In this document: in pieces, positions 36,009-46,800 of the stretch
Position numbering within the stretch: position 1 is the first letter of the stretch
How the letters are laid out: the number at the start of each line of letters is the position of its first letter
Position numbers and translations under genes: made by a program
The notes under the pieces: model-generated
Seen by the model: the letters and a program-made list of their open reading frames with translations, nothing else
Told to the model about the DNA's origin: nothing
Database searches by the model: none
Assembly: GCF_015220045.1 (NCBI RefSeq)
Contig: NZ_JADBGB010000001.1
Coordinates: 2,420,001 to 2,484,000 of the forward strand
From: Marivivens aquimaris
GTDB taxonomy: Bacteria > Pseudomonadota > Alphaproteobacteria > Rhodobacterales > Rhodobacteraceae
Direction: 5' to 3'
Length of the DNA stretch: 64,000 nucleotides

Positions 36009-38507
36009 TCAGAATTGATCGAGTAGTCGCTGCAGATAGCTGCGTTCATCTTCCGAACGATTAAGCTCGCCTGCGCGGCGGCGGATTTCATCGAGGAGCT
36101 CGCCCGCACGGCGGTAGACATCCTCGTCCTGAAGCATTCCGCGATCCGTGTCCGAACGGCCCGACTGACCAAGCTGGCGACCCAACGGATCAGTGTTCTG
36201 AGCTTGCTGGTCACTGCCGCGCGTCGCACCTGCGCGGTCATTGCCTGAGCCCTCTTCACGCTCGCGGTTGTTGGTCAGCGCCTGACCAAGATTACGCATA
36301 CCTTCGCGCAGACTATCGAGCGCTTCGGCCTGACGGTCCAGCGCTTCGGCCATGTCGTTGTCGCGGAGCGCCTGTTCTGCCTCGTCCATCGCACGGTCTG
36401 CATTTTCGAGCGAGCGGCGCATAATCTCGGCCTCTTCGCCGGTCAGCGCGGGCAGATTGCGGCGTTGGCGTTCGAGCATGTTGCGCAGGGCCTGCTGGCG
36501 ATCCGCAAGGCTCTGCTCGCCTTGGCCTTCGCCCTGCTCGCCACCATCCTCATCCTGACCGAACTGCGGCTCGCCGTCCTGTGTCATTCCTGGATTGAAC
36601 TGTTCTTGCAGATCGCGGAACGCGTCGTCGGACAACTCCTGCTGTTCCTGTAAGGTATCGCCAAGTTCTTCCATCGACCGCTCACCCTGCGTGCGCGGGC
36701 CGTCCTGACCTTCGCCCTGCTGGACCTGCATGTTGTCGATGAGGTCGTTGAGTTGCTGCATCAACTCCTGCGCTTCGGCCATCTTGCCTTCGGACATCAG
36801 CTCTTGGATGCGGTCCATGAGGGCGTTGATTTCGTCCTGCGTGAACGACATCGAATTGCCCTGCCCCTGATCTGGACTGTCGGTCTGATCCTCGGGGGTG
36901 CCTGCCTGCTCGGCCAGCATCTGCGTATAGGCTTCGGTTGCCTCGCGCAGTTCATCCATGAGTTCCTGAATTTCCTCGGGGCTGGCGCCATTGCGCATCG
37001 CTTCATTCAAACGCTCGCGGGCACGGTTCAGACGTTCCAGCGCATTCGCCAGAGAGCCCTCCTCCAGATCGACAGCAATGGCCCAAAGCTGAGCGGCCAC
37101 GTCGTTCTGAACTTCATCGTTGAGGCCGCTTTCGATCCCGTTTTCGAGCATCACGATGGTATCGCGGATGGCGACGTAAGGCTCCATATCGGTGAACAGC
37201 TCCTCGGGCTTGGCCGATACAGCCCGCAGGATCTGAGCGACGCGCGGAGCATTTGCCTTGGACCAAAGCAGATCGCGGCGCATCTCGATCACTGACTTGG
37301 CGACAGGTTCAAAGAAGCGGCGCCCGGGGAGGATGATTTCTTGGGGCTCGGTCGTCGCGACGTTGCCAGCCGCATCCTCGGCCGCGATTTGCATGACCAC
37401 GGGGAGGTTGGCGAACGGCTCTTCGCTGAAATCCTCGACCAGCGAAGCGTCGAAATCGCTGCGGTCGCCCGTGATCGGAAGCGGAATATCGACAATCAGC
37501 GGCTCACGCGGATCGGGATCGGTCAGCAAGCCGTGGTGGCGATCAAGACGGGACAGATCGAGCGTGAACGTCGCCGTCCCGCCGACCACACCGTAGTCGT
37601 CACCGGCATGAAACGGCTGGGTCATGACGCCCTTCGCGTCGACCTCCATCTCTCCATCCAGCACCACAGACGGAGCATTGTCGGGCAGAAGCGTCACATC
37701 CCAACTGCGGCCACCCTGCCCCGTGATATCAATCTTCCCGCCCTGCTGGACGTTGAACGACTGCTGTTGTTGCGATGCGGGCGGAACGTCGGACCCTGCG
37801 CGAGCAGAGACAGTTTCGGCCAGCGTCAGGTCGCCGATGTCGCCGTAGAATCTCACGGTGATTTTCGAACCCGCGAGTACTTCAATCCGGTCGCTCGTCA
37901 GGTCGGGCAGATAGAGCGTCGGCATTCCGGTATATGCAGGCGGCTCGATCCAACCCTCCCACGTCGGCCCCATCACGGCAGCGGTCGGCGTGCCGTTCTG
38001 CGCGATCTCGGCCACGGTGCCGATGCGCCAGACCGAACCGAACATCACGGCCACGAGGAAAAACAGCAGCGCCATGTAGCGCACGCCGAACGGATCACGC
38101 TCCGATACGCGCAGATCCGGCGACACAGGACGTGCCTCGCGGGTGCGGCGGAGCATACGTTCGAGGTGCACGGCCCAGACGGCTTTGGACGCTTCATCGG
38201 TGCTGCCGATGGCCTGCGCGTCACTCAGTGCAGAAATCGGGCGGCCTTCGAGCGCGCCGTCGACGCGGGCGATGGCTTCGGCCTCGGTCGGGAAATGGAA
38301 CTTACGCCAACCAAGGTAGAGCGTCACTCCGAGCGCAACGATGCCCGTCGCGATGATGGCCCAGAAAGCCTCAAGTGGCAGAAAATCCTGCCAGCCGAAC
38401 ATCAGCGGCGCGAGAAGGAAGAAAGCCACCGTCCAGACCGGCCAGTACGAACGCACGATGCGCTCGGCCAAAAGGCCGATGCGGGTTGCGAGTACTGGCA
38501 AACGCAA
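36009..38507 (-). CDS. DUF4175 / TIGR02302 family membrane protein
   Basis: Large protein (832 residues from the TTG at 38507) of a family widespread in alphaproteobacteria. Two or three N-terminal helices (WTVAFFLLAPLMF, FWAIIATGIVALGVTLYLG, and YMALLFFLVAVMFG near 150) precede a periplasmic region. The C-terminal half is rich in Gln, Glu, Met and Asp with long predicted helices (for example about 540-760). Function unknown. The start is doubtful: no ATG is available, and an in-frame CTG at 38537 has GGAG eight bases upstream and gives LTDPTRSL, which looks like the family N-terminus. It lies 69 bases after lysA on the same strand. Confidence 0.85.
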   Translation of the reverse strand: MRLPVLATRIGLLAERIVRSYWPVWTVAFFLLAPLMFGWQDFLPLEAFWAIIATGIVALGVTLYLGWRKFHFPTEAEAIARVDGALEGRPISALSDAQAIGSTDEASKAVWAVHLERMLRRTREARPVSPDLRVSERDPFGVRYMALLFFLVAVMFGSVWRIGTVAEIAQNGTPTAAVMGPTWEGWIEPPAYTGMPTLYLPDLTSDRIEVLAGSKITVRFYGDIGDLTLAETVSARAGSDVPPASQQQQSFNVQQGGKIDITGQGGRSWDVTLLPDNAPSVVLDGEMEVDAKGVMTQPFHAGDDYGVVGGTATFTLDLSRLDRHHGLLTDPDPREPLIVDIPLPITGDRSDFDASLVEDFSEEPFANLPVVMQIAAEDAAGNVATTEPQEIILPGRRFFEPVAKSVIEMRRDLLWSKANAPRVAQILRAVSAKPEELFTDMEPYVAIRDTIVMLENGIESGLNDEVQNDVAAQLWAIAVDLEEGSLANALERLNRARERLNEAMRNGASPEEIQELMDELREATEAYTQMLAEQAGTPEDQTDSPDQGQGNSMSFTQDEINALMDRIQELMSEGKMAEAQELMQQLNDLIDNMQVQQGEGQDGPRTQGERSMEELGDTLQEQQELSDDAFRDLQEQFNPGMTQDGEPQFGQDEDGGEQGEGQGEQSLADRQQALRNMLERQRRNLPALTGEEAEIMRRSLENADRAMDEAEQALRDNDMAEALDRQAEALDSLREGMRNLGQALTNNREREEGSGNDRAGATRGSDQQAQNTDPLGRQLGQSGRSDTDRGMLQDEDVYRRAGELLDEIRRRAGELNRSEDERSYLQRLLDQF

Positions 38508-38576
38508 GTGCGATAGACTGCGTGTTGGATCGGTCAGTGTGCTTACTCCGGTCGGTTCGCTCCGACCTTTAACACG

Positions 38577-39842
38577 TCAGAGCCACTCGGGAACGATATC
38601 GCGAGCGATCATCTCTTCATAGGTGGGGCGTCGGCGGATAACTGCAAATTTATCGCCGTCAACCAGCACCTCGGGGATCAGCGGACGCGAGTTATATTCG
38701 CTCGCCATCACTGCGCCATACGCACCGGCAGAGCGGAATGCGATCAGATCACCAGGGTTGAGGTCAGTCATCTCACGGCCCTTGGCAAAGGTATCGCCGG
38801 ACTCGCAGATCGGGCCGACCACGTCGAAGTTGGTCTTCTCGGCGCCCGCAGCAGGCTCGATGACCGGCTCGATGTCGTGATGCGCGTCATACATCGCAGG
38901 GCGCAGCAGATCGTTCATCGCAGCGTCCACGATAAGGAAACGGCGGTCCTCGCCTTCTTTCACGTAGATGACTTCGGAGACCAGAAGACCCGAGTTGCCA
39001 GCGATCAGACGACCGGGTTCGATCTCGACCTCGCAGCCGAGGTGACCAACTTCCTCGCGGATGACCTGACCGAGGTCCATCGGCAGCGGCGGAACCTCGT
39101 TCGAACGGGTGTAGGGAATGCCCAGACCGCCGCCCAGATCGAGGCGGGTGATCTGGTGACCGTCGGCGCGGAGCGTTTCGGTCAGCTCCGCGACCTTGCG
39201 GTAGGCCAGACGGAACGGTTCGAGGTCGGTAAGCTGAGAGCCGATGTGCACGTCGATACCGACGACCTTCAGGCCCTCAAGTTCAGCAGCGCGGGCGTAG
39301 ACTTCGCGGGCGCGGCTGATCGGGATGCCGAACTTGTTCTCTTTCTTGCCAGTCGCGATCTTGGCGTGGGTCTTGGCGTCGACATCGGGGTTCACGCGGA
39401 TGGTGATCGGAGCGACCGTACCCAGCGACACCGCAACTTCGGACAGCGCCTCCATCTCCGGCTCGGATTCGACGTTGAACTGGCGAATGCCGCCTTCGAT
39501 GGCGATGCGCATTTCTTCGCGGGTTTTGCCGACGCCGGAGAAAACGATCTTGTCGCCCGAAATACCAGCGGCCTTTGCGCGGAGGTATTCACCGATCGAC
39601 ACGACGTCGATGCCTGCACCTGCTTGGCCGAGCAGCTTCAGCACTGCGATGTTCGACAGCGACTTCATAGCGAAACAGACGAGGTGCTCCATGCCTTCGA
39701 GCGATTCATCGAAAACCTGAAAGTGACGCAGAAGGGTGGCCTTGGAATAGACGTAGAACGGCGTTCCGACCTCTTTGGCGATGTCGGTGATGGCAACGTC
39801 TTCGGCGTGCAGCACGCCATTCTGGTAGATAAAATGATCCAT
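38577..39842 (-). CDS. lysA: Diaminopimelate decarboxylase
   Basis: Last step of lysine synthesis: PLP-dependent decarboxylation of meso-diaminopimelate. The 421-residue protein has fold type III; the PLP Lys is K60 in CFAMKSLSN. The phosphate-binding and dimer motifs include LDLGGGLGIPY and the catalytic CESGD. The last residues DIVPEWL are typical of the family. It follows the DUF2834 gene by 56 bases. Confidence 0.97.
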   Translation of the reverse strand: MDHFIYQNGVLHAEDVAITDIAKEVGTPFYVYSKATLLRHFQVFDESLEGMEHLVCFAMKSLSNIAVLKLLGQAGAGIDVVSIGEYLRAKAAGISGDKIVFSGVGKTREEMRIAIEGGIRQFNVESEPEMEALSEVAVSLGTVAPITIRVNPDVDAKTHAKIATGKKENKFGIPISRAREVYARAAELEGLKVVGIDVHIGSQLTDLEPFRLAYRKVAELTETLRADGHQITRLDLGGGLGIPYTRSNEVPPLPMDLGQVIREEVGHLGCEVEIEPGRLIAGNSGLLVSEVIYVKEGEDRRFLIVDAAMNDLLRPAMYDAHHDIEPVIEPAAGAEKTNFDVVGPICESGDTFAKGREMTDLNPGDLIAFRSAGAYGAVMASEYNSRPLIPEVLVDGDKFAVIRRRPTYEEMIARDIVPEWL

Positions 39843-39898
39843 GAGACCCTCCGCGCTTCGGGACGTCTCATATCAAATCAGGCGGAAACCCCAAGCCC

Positions 39899-40216
39899 TT
39901 AGTTTACAGGGCGTGTCCGCATGAAAAGGTAGAGCGGCAGGCCGCAGCTCACACCGATGCAGAAGGTCGCGGGGATCGCGATCAGCGCGGACCAGTTGCG
40001 ACGCACCGAGACCTCGGCCAGCACCCAGACCGTCAGGGCAATCGCGGCAATCGTCAGATCCCATGTGAGGCCCGTCGTCGCCTCGTTCACATACCACGCG
40101 TCGATCAGACCGCCGAGGCCCGTCTGGTTTTCGCGCATGTAGGTGATGAAGTGCTGCATGGGACGCACCGCGCCCCACACAGCCAAGACGATATAGACGC
40201 CGCGCAGCAGGGACAT
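39899..40216 (-). CDS. DUF2834-like small membrane protein
   Basis: A 105-residue inner-membrane protein with about three helices (VYIVLAVWGAVRPM, LTIAAIALTVWVLAEVSV, IAIPATFCIGVSCGLPLYLF). The sequence QHFITYMRENQTGLGGLIDAWYVNEATTGLTWD between helices 1 and 2 matches my memory of DUF2834. Function unknown. Its ATG overlaps the stop of the small lipoprotein gene by one base (TGATG), so the two are probably translationally coupled. Confidence 0.8.
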   Translation of the reverse strand: MSLLRGVYIVLAVWGAVRPMQHFITYMRENQTGLGGLIDAWYVNEATTGLTWDLTIAAIALTVWVLAEVSVRRNWSALIAIPATFCIGVSCGLPLYLFMRTRPVN

Positions 40217-40392
40217 CAGCAGGCCACGTTCACCGAAACGGTGCCGTTGGTTCCGCCGACGTTGCAGGACGTGGCCAGCTGTCCGTTCTGGTTCACCGTG
40301 AGCCCGAGGTTCGCCACAGGGCGGATCGGGGCACCATCAGCACCGCAACCGGCGAGGGCGACAAGGGTCAGGACAGCGATAACGGTTTTCAT
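40216..40392 (-). CDS. Small lipoprotein between argH and DUF2834 gene
   Basis: A 58-residue open reading frame read directly from the minus strand. It begins [17 protein letters not shown], a clear lipoprotein signal with lipobox LAGC and acylated Cys16. The mature peptide (about 43 residues) has two more Cys (43 and 58) that could form a disulphide, and small polar residues. Its ATG overlaps the argH stop as ATGA, and its stop overlaps the next start as TGATG; this double overlap strongly supports a real gene. It is short enough to be missed by length cut-offs. Function unknown. Confidence 0.8.
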   Translation of the reverse strand: MKTVIAVLTLVALAGCGADGAPIRPVANLGLTVNQNGQLATSCNVGGTNGTVSVNVAC

Positions 40393-41777
40393 CCAAGCAA
40401 CTCTTTCCAGCGTGCGATCTGTTTCTTCACCTGAACGGGCGAAGTACCACCGTAGCTTTGACGCGACATGACCGATGCTTCAACGGTCAAAACGTCAAAG
40501 ACGCCTTCGTTGATGTTATCGTGAACGGACTTCATGTCCTCAAGCGTCAGGTCAGGCAGGTCGCAGCCCTTGCCCTCGGCCATCGCCACAAGCGCGCCGG
40601 TGACGTGGTGAGCATCGCGGAACGGCATTCCCAGTTCGCGCACCAGCCAGTCGGCAAGGTCGGTCGCGGTCGAGAAGCCCGAAGCTGCCGACTTGCGCAG
40701 ATTTTCACGCTGCGGCGCCATGGTTTCGACCATGCCAGTCATCGCAGCGAGCGACAGCATCAGGTTGTCGGCAGCGTCGAAGACCTGCTCTTTGTCTTCC
40801 TGCATGTCCTTGGAATAAGTCAGCGGAAGGCCTTTCATCACGGTCATCAGCGCAACGTTCGCACCGAAGATACGGCCGATTTTGGCGCGGATCAGTTCGG
40901 CGGCATCAGGGTTTTTCTTCTGCGGCATGATCGACGAACCGGTCGACCACTGGTCCGACATGACGACAAAGCGGAACTGGGCGGAGGACCAGATGACCAG
41001 CTCTTCAGCGAAGCGGCTGAGGTGCATCGCGCAGATCGAAGCGGCGGCGAGGAATTCGAGCGCGAAGTCGCGGTCAGACGTCGAATCGAGCGAGTTGGCC
41101 GACGGACGGTCGAAGCCCAGCGCCTCTGCGGTCATGTGGCGGTCAATGTTGAAGCCAGTGCCAGCCAGCGCAGCGCCGCCCAGCGGGCTTTCGTTCATGC
41201 GCTTGCGGGCATCGGCGAAACGCGAGCGGTCGCGGTTCAGCATTTCGACATAGGCAAGCATATGGTGGCCCCACGTCACGGGCTGAGCGGTTTGCAGGTG
41301 GGTAAAGCCCGGCATGACCCAGTCAGCACCGGCTTCGGCTTGGCCGATGAGTGCCTTCATCAGGGCTTCGAGCGCGCCATCGACAGCATCGCACTGGTCG
41401 CGAACCCAAAGGCGGAAGTCGACGGCGACTTGGTCATTACGGCTACGCGCGGTGTGCAGGCGGCCAGCAGGCTCGCCGATGACCTCTTTTAGACGCGCTT
41501 CGACATTCATGTGGATGTCTTCGAGAGCCTTCGAAAACTGGAAATCGCCTGCTTCAATCTCTGACAATACGGTGAGCAGGCCTTCCCGAATGGCTTCGGC
41601 ATCTTTATCGGTAATGATGCCCTGCGCGGCGAGCATCGCGGCGTGGGCGCGGGAACCCTCGATGTCCTGTCGTGCCAGACGCTTGTCAAAATCGATGGAA
41701 GCGTTGATCGCCTCCATGATGGCGTCCGGTCCGGCGGAGAAACGCCCGCCCCACATCGCGTTCGAAGTCTTGGTCAT
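40389..41777 (-). CDS. argH: Argininosuccinate lyase
   Basis: Splits argininosuccinate to arginine and fumarate in arginine synthesis. The 462-residue protein starts [16 protein letters not shown] and has the family signature [11 protein letters not shown] with the flexible catalytic loop, plus [16 protein letters not shown]. The start at 41775-41777 fits the family; an in-frame ATG at 41792 would extend into the tlpA start. Only 13 bases separate it from tlpA on the other strand. Confidence 0.97.
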   Translation of the reverse strand: MTKTSNAMWGGRFSAGPDAIMEAINASIDFDKRLARQDIEGSRAHAAMLAAQGIITDKDAEAIREGLLTVLSEIEAGDFQFSKALEDIHMNVEARLKEVIGEPAGRLHTARSRNDQVAVDFRLWVRDQCDAVDGALEALMKALIGQAEAGADWVMPGFTHLQTAQPVTWGHHMLAYVEMLNRDRSRFADARKRMNESPLGGAALAGTGFNIDRHMTAEALGFDRPSANSLDSTSDRDFALEFLAAASICAMHLSRFAEELVIWSSAQFRFVVMSDQWSTGSSIMPQKKNPDAAELIRAKIGRIFGANVALMTVMKGLPLTYSKDMQEDKEQVFDAADNLMLSLAAMTGMVETMAPQRENLRKSAASGFSTATDLADWLVRELGMPFRDAHHVTGALVAMAEGKGCDLPDLTLEDMKSVHDNINEGVFDVLTVEASVMSRQSYGGTSPVQVKKQIARWKELLG

Positions 41778-41790
41778 AATCGGAGGTCCC

Positions 41791-42339
41791 ATGCGGAAAC
41801 TTGTGTCTGCGCTGCTTTATACGTCACTCGCGCTTGTTGCAAACGGCGCGCTGGCAGAAAGCACACCGCCAGTCGAACTCACTGGTGAGATGAGCGCGCT
41901 GAACTGGCACAGCGAGCCGCGTGAGCTCAGCGATGTGGCCTTCCAGAGCCGCGACGGTGCAGAGACTACTTTCGCCGATCACGAAGGCAAGGTGCTCGTC
42001 GTGAATTTCTGGGCTACGTGGTGCGCACCGTGCCGTGAAGAAATGCCGTCGCTGGCCGCGCTTCAGGACGAGATGGGCAGCGACGATTTCGAAGTCATCA
42101 CCATCGCGACCGGACGCAACCCGCCCGCCGCCGTTGACCGTTTCTTCGAAGAGATCGGCGTCGATAGTCTGCCGATCTACATGGACAATTCGATGAAGGT
42201 TGCCCGTTCGATGGCCGTGCTCGGCCTGCCCGTGACGATTGTTGTCGACAAAGATGGCAATGAGGTCGCCCGCCTGACCGGTGGTGCGGACTGGAATAGC
42301 GCAGAGGCCAAGGCGCTCATTCAGGCGATGATCGACTGA
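41791..42339 (+). CDS. tlpA: TlpA-type thiol-disulphide oxidoreductase
   Basis: Periplasmic thioredoxin-like reductase of 182 residues with a signal peptide ending near ANGALA (residue 22). The thioredoxin motif is WC78APC81, followed by the cis-Pro loop GLPVTIVVD. TlpA relatives reduce apo-cytochromes or copper chaperones during oxidase assembly; the partner here is not shown. GGAGGTCCC precedes the ATG. Its stop touches the stop of the convergent yqgE gene. The promoter must lie inside argH, because the divergent gap is only 13 bases. Confidence 0.92.
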   Translation: MRKLVSALLYTSLALVANGALAESTPPVELTGEMSALNWHSEPRELSDVAFQSRDGAETTFADHEGKVLVVNFWATWCAPCREEMPSLAALQDEMGSDDFEVITIATGRNPPAAVDRFFEEIGVDSLPIYMDNSMKVARSMAVLGLPVTIVVDKDGNEVARLTGGADWNSAEAKALIQAMID

Positions 42340-42906
42340 TTAGGCGTGACCCGCTTCGCTGGAAAGCGTGAGCGGGTTGATCCCCATGTGCTTAAGTGCG
42401 GCGCTCCATTTCAGGTCGTTCGCACGTCCGAAAACGATGTCGTCGCGCGCATCGCAGGTCAGCCAGCCGTTCTGGCCGATCTCTTCCTCAAGCTGGAGCG
42501 GTCCCCAACCGGAATATCCCAAAGCCAGCAGCGATGCCTTCGGCCCGTTGCCATGCGCCAGTTCGCGCAGAACGTCGGTCGTGCCGGTCATAGAAGTGTT
42601 TTCGTCCACCTCCAGCGTTCCGTGCTCCGAATGATAATCGGACGAGTGCAGAACGAATCCCCGACCATGCTCGACGGGCCCACCGATATGGACGCGCAGA
42701 TCACGCGGCGCTTCGGCCTCGATCTGCAATTGCCCGAGAAGGTCTTTGAAACGGATTTCAGGCGCGGGCTTATTCACCACAAGTCCCATCGCGCCCTCTT
42801 CCGTATGGGCACACACATATACCACAGCGTTTTCAAAACGCGGATCACCCATGCCAGGCATGGCTACGAGAAGTTTCCCCGAAAGGTTTGTCGAAGCAAA
42901 TTCCAT
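42340..42906 (-). CDS. YqgE/AlgH family protein (DUF179)
   Basis: A 188-residue protein of the conserved DUF179 family. The N-terminus LSGKLLVAMPGMGDPRFENAVVYVCAHTEEGAMGLVVNKP is split by typical conserved residues, and IGGPV and LGYSGWGPLQLEEE are hallmark segments. The biochemical function of the family is not settled. It lies between two thiol-related genes on the opposite strand. Confidence 0.93.
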   Translation of the reverse strand: MEFASTNLSGKLLVAMPGMGDPRFENAVVYVCAHTEEGAMGLVVNKPAPEIRFKDLLGQLQIEAEAPRDLRVHIGGPVEHGRGFVLHSSDYHSEHGTLEVDENTSMTGTTDVLRELAHGNGPKASLLALGYSGWGPLQLEEEIGQNGWLTCDARDDIVFGRANDLKWSAALKHMGINPLTLSSEAGHA

Positions 42907-43010
42907 ACCCTGATGATGTGGTGCGAAAGGGCCACGATCAAGGGCGGCCTGTAATTAGTCTCGCTGCAACGTGACTTTCCATGCACGCTTCGCCGCGTAA
43001 ATTGCATCTC

Positions 43011-43805
43011 ATGAGAAACGCTGCTCTTTCCTTCATCACTTCTGTTCTGCTCGCGACGTCTGCCCATGCGGACGACCCGATTGCGCATATCGAAGTGCTG
43101 CCCGGCTGGACGACTCCAACCGGCACCTACATGACCGGTATCCGGATCAATCTTCAGCAGGGTTGGAAAACCTACTGGCGTGCGCCAGGGGATGCGGGCA
43201 TTCCGCCGCTGTTCTCTTGGGCGGGGTCGGAGAATTTCGACAGCGTTTCGATCCATTGGCCCACGCCGGATGTGTTCGACTCGAACGGAATGCAGACCAT
43301 CGGCTACCACGATTCGGTCGTCATCCCGCTGGAACTGGGCGCAACCGGTGGTCAGGTTCACCTCAAGGGACAGGTCGAGCTTGGCGTCTGTGATGACATC
43401 TGTATGCCCGTGCAGCTCAGCTTCGATGCGCTTCTGCCTGACGGCAACCGGCCCACGCCCGCGATCGCCGGTGCGCTGATGGATCGGCCCATGCCTGCAC
43501 AGCGGGCGAACGTCGGTCTCGTGGAATGCGAGGCCGAGCCTAGCGAGGACGGCATCACCGTTACCGCGCACATCCCGATGCCCTCCGCTGGTGGCGAAGA
43601 AGTCGTGGTCATTGAAACACCCGATCCGCAGCTTTGGGTTTCGGAGACCGAAAGCTGGCGTGAAGGCCAAACCCTTGTCGCAGAAGCCGACATTGTCGCG
43701 CCGCGCGGACAACCGATTGCACTCGACCGTTCACGCCTGCGGTTCACCGTTCTTGGCAGTGACCGCGCTGTGGACATCAAAGGCTGCGCGGGAGTGGGCG
43801 GTTAA
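43011..43805 (+). CDS. DsbD N-terminal-domain protein (stand-alone)
   Basis: Exported protein of 264 residues with a signal peptide ending near TSAHA (residue 20). The mature part looks like the immunoglobulin-like N-terminal domain of the disulphide reductase DsbD, with WKTYWRAPGDAGIPP and the Cys pair C127DDIC131. The membrane and thioredoxin domains of DsbD are missing, so electrons must come from a separate protein. The start is uncertain: an in-frame ATG at 42981 is also possible, and neither has a clear ribosome site. Its stop codon overlaps that of the convergent RND gene. Confidence 0.83.
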   Translation: MRNAALSFITSVLLATSAHADDPIAHIEVLPGWTTPTGTYMTGIRINLQQGWKTYWRAPGDAGIPPLFSWAGSENFDSVSIHWPTPDVFDSNGMQTIGYHDSVVIPLELGATGGQVHLKGQVELGVCDDICMPVQLSFDALLPDGNRPTPAIAGALMDRPMPAQRANVGLVECEAEPSEDGITVTAHIPMPSAGGEEVVVIETPDPQLWVSETESWREGQTLVAEADIVAPRGQPIALDRSRLRFTVLGSDRAVDIKGCAGVGG

Positions 43806-46800
43806 GCCCTCCTCCCTAGCGCAACGGCAGAGATGGCGTAGATCGCCAGCAGGCCGACACCCAAAATCGCAGCAAACAGTCCGAAGGCAGCCGCCGCACT
43901 CGCAGGCAGGCCAGCCAGTGGTGCACCCAACATTGCCGGAACAACGACCGCACCAAGCGCACCAAGCATCAGCAGGACTCCCAGAACCGTCGGCACCCAG
44001 ATCCGCCGCGGTGCGCGGAGCGCATGGCGGAAGGATGATATCTGCCGCGAGATATCGGCTTGGATCGCCATGAGCGACGGCACGACAAGCAGCACCATCA
44101 CCAACCCGAAGCTCAGGCCATAGACCAACGTGATCACCGTAGGCTTCAGGAACTGCGCATCGCTCGACCGTTCATAGAGCAGTGGCGCAAGGCCGAGTAC
44201 CGTGGTCGCCGTTGTCAGCAGCACGGCTCGCAAACGATCCGACACACCGTCGATGATGGCAGGGAACAGGCCCCTCTCTTCGGCGTATTCATCGACAGTC
44301 GTCACCAGCACGATGGAGTCGTTAATCACAATCCCCACCATCCCGAGCAGGCCGACGACCGTGAACATGCTCATCGGTTCGGACCAGTGGTTATGTCCCC
44401 AGATCGTACCAACCAGAGCAAACGGGATAACCGACATCACGACGAGCGGACGGGTCCAGCTTGCGAAAATCCACGACAGGGTCAGGTAAATGCCCGTGAG
44501 GACAAAGATCAGACCGAGCCGCGCGTCGTTAAGGAACCGGTTTTCCTGCTCGCTCAGACCGCCGAGTGTCGCGGTGACGCCGTAGTTTGTCTCCAGTTTG
44601 GGCAGGATATCCTCGTTCATCGACAGTTTGACCTCGACCGCGCGGTCCGGATTTTCGTCGTCCAGATCGCCGGTGACAGAGATCAGCATGATCCCGTCTT
44701 CACGCTGCACCGTGCTGAACCCCGTTTCGCGACTGACCGTGACGATATCCGCAAGCGGAACGTAGTCACCCGACGATGCACGCATCATCATCCGGTCAAG
44801 GAAGTCTGCCGTCAGTTCATCTTCGGGCAATTGCACCGTGATCTGCGCACTGCGTGTCCCGTCCGGATATGTCGCTGCGGTGATACCCGACAGACGACGG
44901 CGCAATTCAGCCCCCAACTGGTCAATCGTAAAGCCCAGCGCCTGCCCCTGCGGGGTCAGCGTCAGGACCAGTTCTTCCTTGTCGTAGGACAGCGAATCCT
45001 CGAGCCCCGAGACTTCGGGGATCTGCCCCAGTTCGGTCTTCAGTGCCTCGGCAGCAGCCTTGAGCGTGTCGGCATCCGCGCCACCCAGTTCGACCTCGAG
45101 CGAGTTCCCACCCGGCCCTGCACCCCACGACCGGAAGCTGAGCGTTTCGGTCATCGGGCTCGTCTGCACCTCGGCCTGCAAAGCGGCAACGAACTCGCTG
45201 GACGACATTGGGCGTTCATCCTGACCAATCAGCTCGATGGTGATCGCGCCAAGCTGCCAGGTTTCCTTGTCCTCGGCCCCCGACAGACCACGACCGGAGT
45301 TCCCGCCGACCTCGGCTATGACGTATTTGATCGGGTTTACCCCGGTGTCAGCCTCATAGGTCTCCGCTACGGTATCGGTCGCGCGTTGAAGCTCGGCAAT
45401 CATATCAAGCGTATCTTCACGCGTCGCACCGGCGAGCATGGCGATGTTGCCGCTGACCTGCCCCTGCTCTGGCGAGGAGAAGAACCGCCACTGCACGTCG
45501 CCGCGCACGAACACCGCAATCTGCGTGGCGAGCAGGAAAATCGCACCCGCAATAACAGCGTAGCGTGCCGTGATGACGGCAGTGATGATGCGGCGGAACA
45601 CGTTGTCACGGAACCAGCCAAAGCCCGCATTCACCCATTTCGACGGCAGATCGTAATACCGCTCGCGCCCGCCGACGCTGTGCGACAGATGGTGCGGTAG
45701 GACGACGAAACATTCGAACAAGCTCGCGGTCAGAACGGCGACCACTGTGAACGGAATGTCGGAAATCAGGTCTCCGAACCGGCCGCTGATGATCATCAAA
45801 CCGAAGAACGCAATGTTGGTCGTGATCGTCGCGGAGAACACAGGACTGAACATGCGGCGCGCAGCGTTCTCGGCGGCCACGACTGGCGGCTCGCCCAAAC
45901 GGCGCGCACGGAAATCGGCGTGCTCGCCAACGACAATTGCGTCATCCACGATAATGCCGAGCGTGATAATCAGCGCGAAGAGCGAGATCATGTTGATCGT
46001 CAGCCCGCCCACATACATCAGCGCAATCGCAGCCAGCATCGACACCGGTATACCCATCGCGACCCAGATCGCGGTGCGGGCGTTCAGGAAAAGGAACAGC
46101 AGCAGGATCACGAGCGCGAGGCCCTCGGCACCGTTCACGAGCAGAATATCGAGGCGGGACGTAATCTGCTCCGCCCGCGTGTTCACCAAATCAATGCTGA
46201 CACCCGCGGGAAGGGTTGGACGCATCGCTTCGGCCACATCCTCGACCGAGTGTTGCAGGCCGATGGCATCGCCTTGGGCGGTGCGCACTACGCCAATCTC
46301 GATCGCGGGATTATCACCGACATAGTAGGCGCGGTCGCGGTCAGGGCCTTGGACGGTGATCGTCGCAACATCCCCGATGGTGAGCTCGCTGTTGTCGTCT
46401 TCGGAGCGCAAAACGATGCCCGAAATGGCCTCGGCACTGCGTTTCTCAACACCTGTCCGGACACGACTGGCACCGGCGACATCACCAACAGGCGAGGCGT
46501 TCACCTCTGCCGCGATGGCGCTGGAAATCTCGCTCAGCGTCACGTCGTGCTGCATGAGCGATAGCGACGTGACCTCGATCACCGTCTCGGGTGCCGCGAC
46601 ACCTTGGATGGTGGTGCGGGTCACACCAGCCGCGAAGAGACGCGTGACCATTTCGTCCGCGAGCCGAGACAGCTGGTCGACACCGACAGGGCCGGTGATG
46701 ATCACGTCGGTGACGCTGTCACGCCACGCCGATTGAGAAATTGTCGGATCTTCGGCCTCGTCGGGCAGGTTCGAAACCGAACTCAGCGCCGCTTCGACAT

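Noticed and set aside
44060..45700. A 546-codon open frame on the plus strand opposite the RND pump gene
   Set aside because: The Arg/His-rich composition is typical of antisense reading; the pump on the other strand has full-length family motifs.
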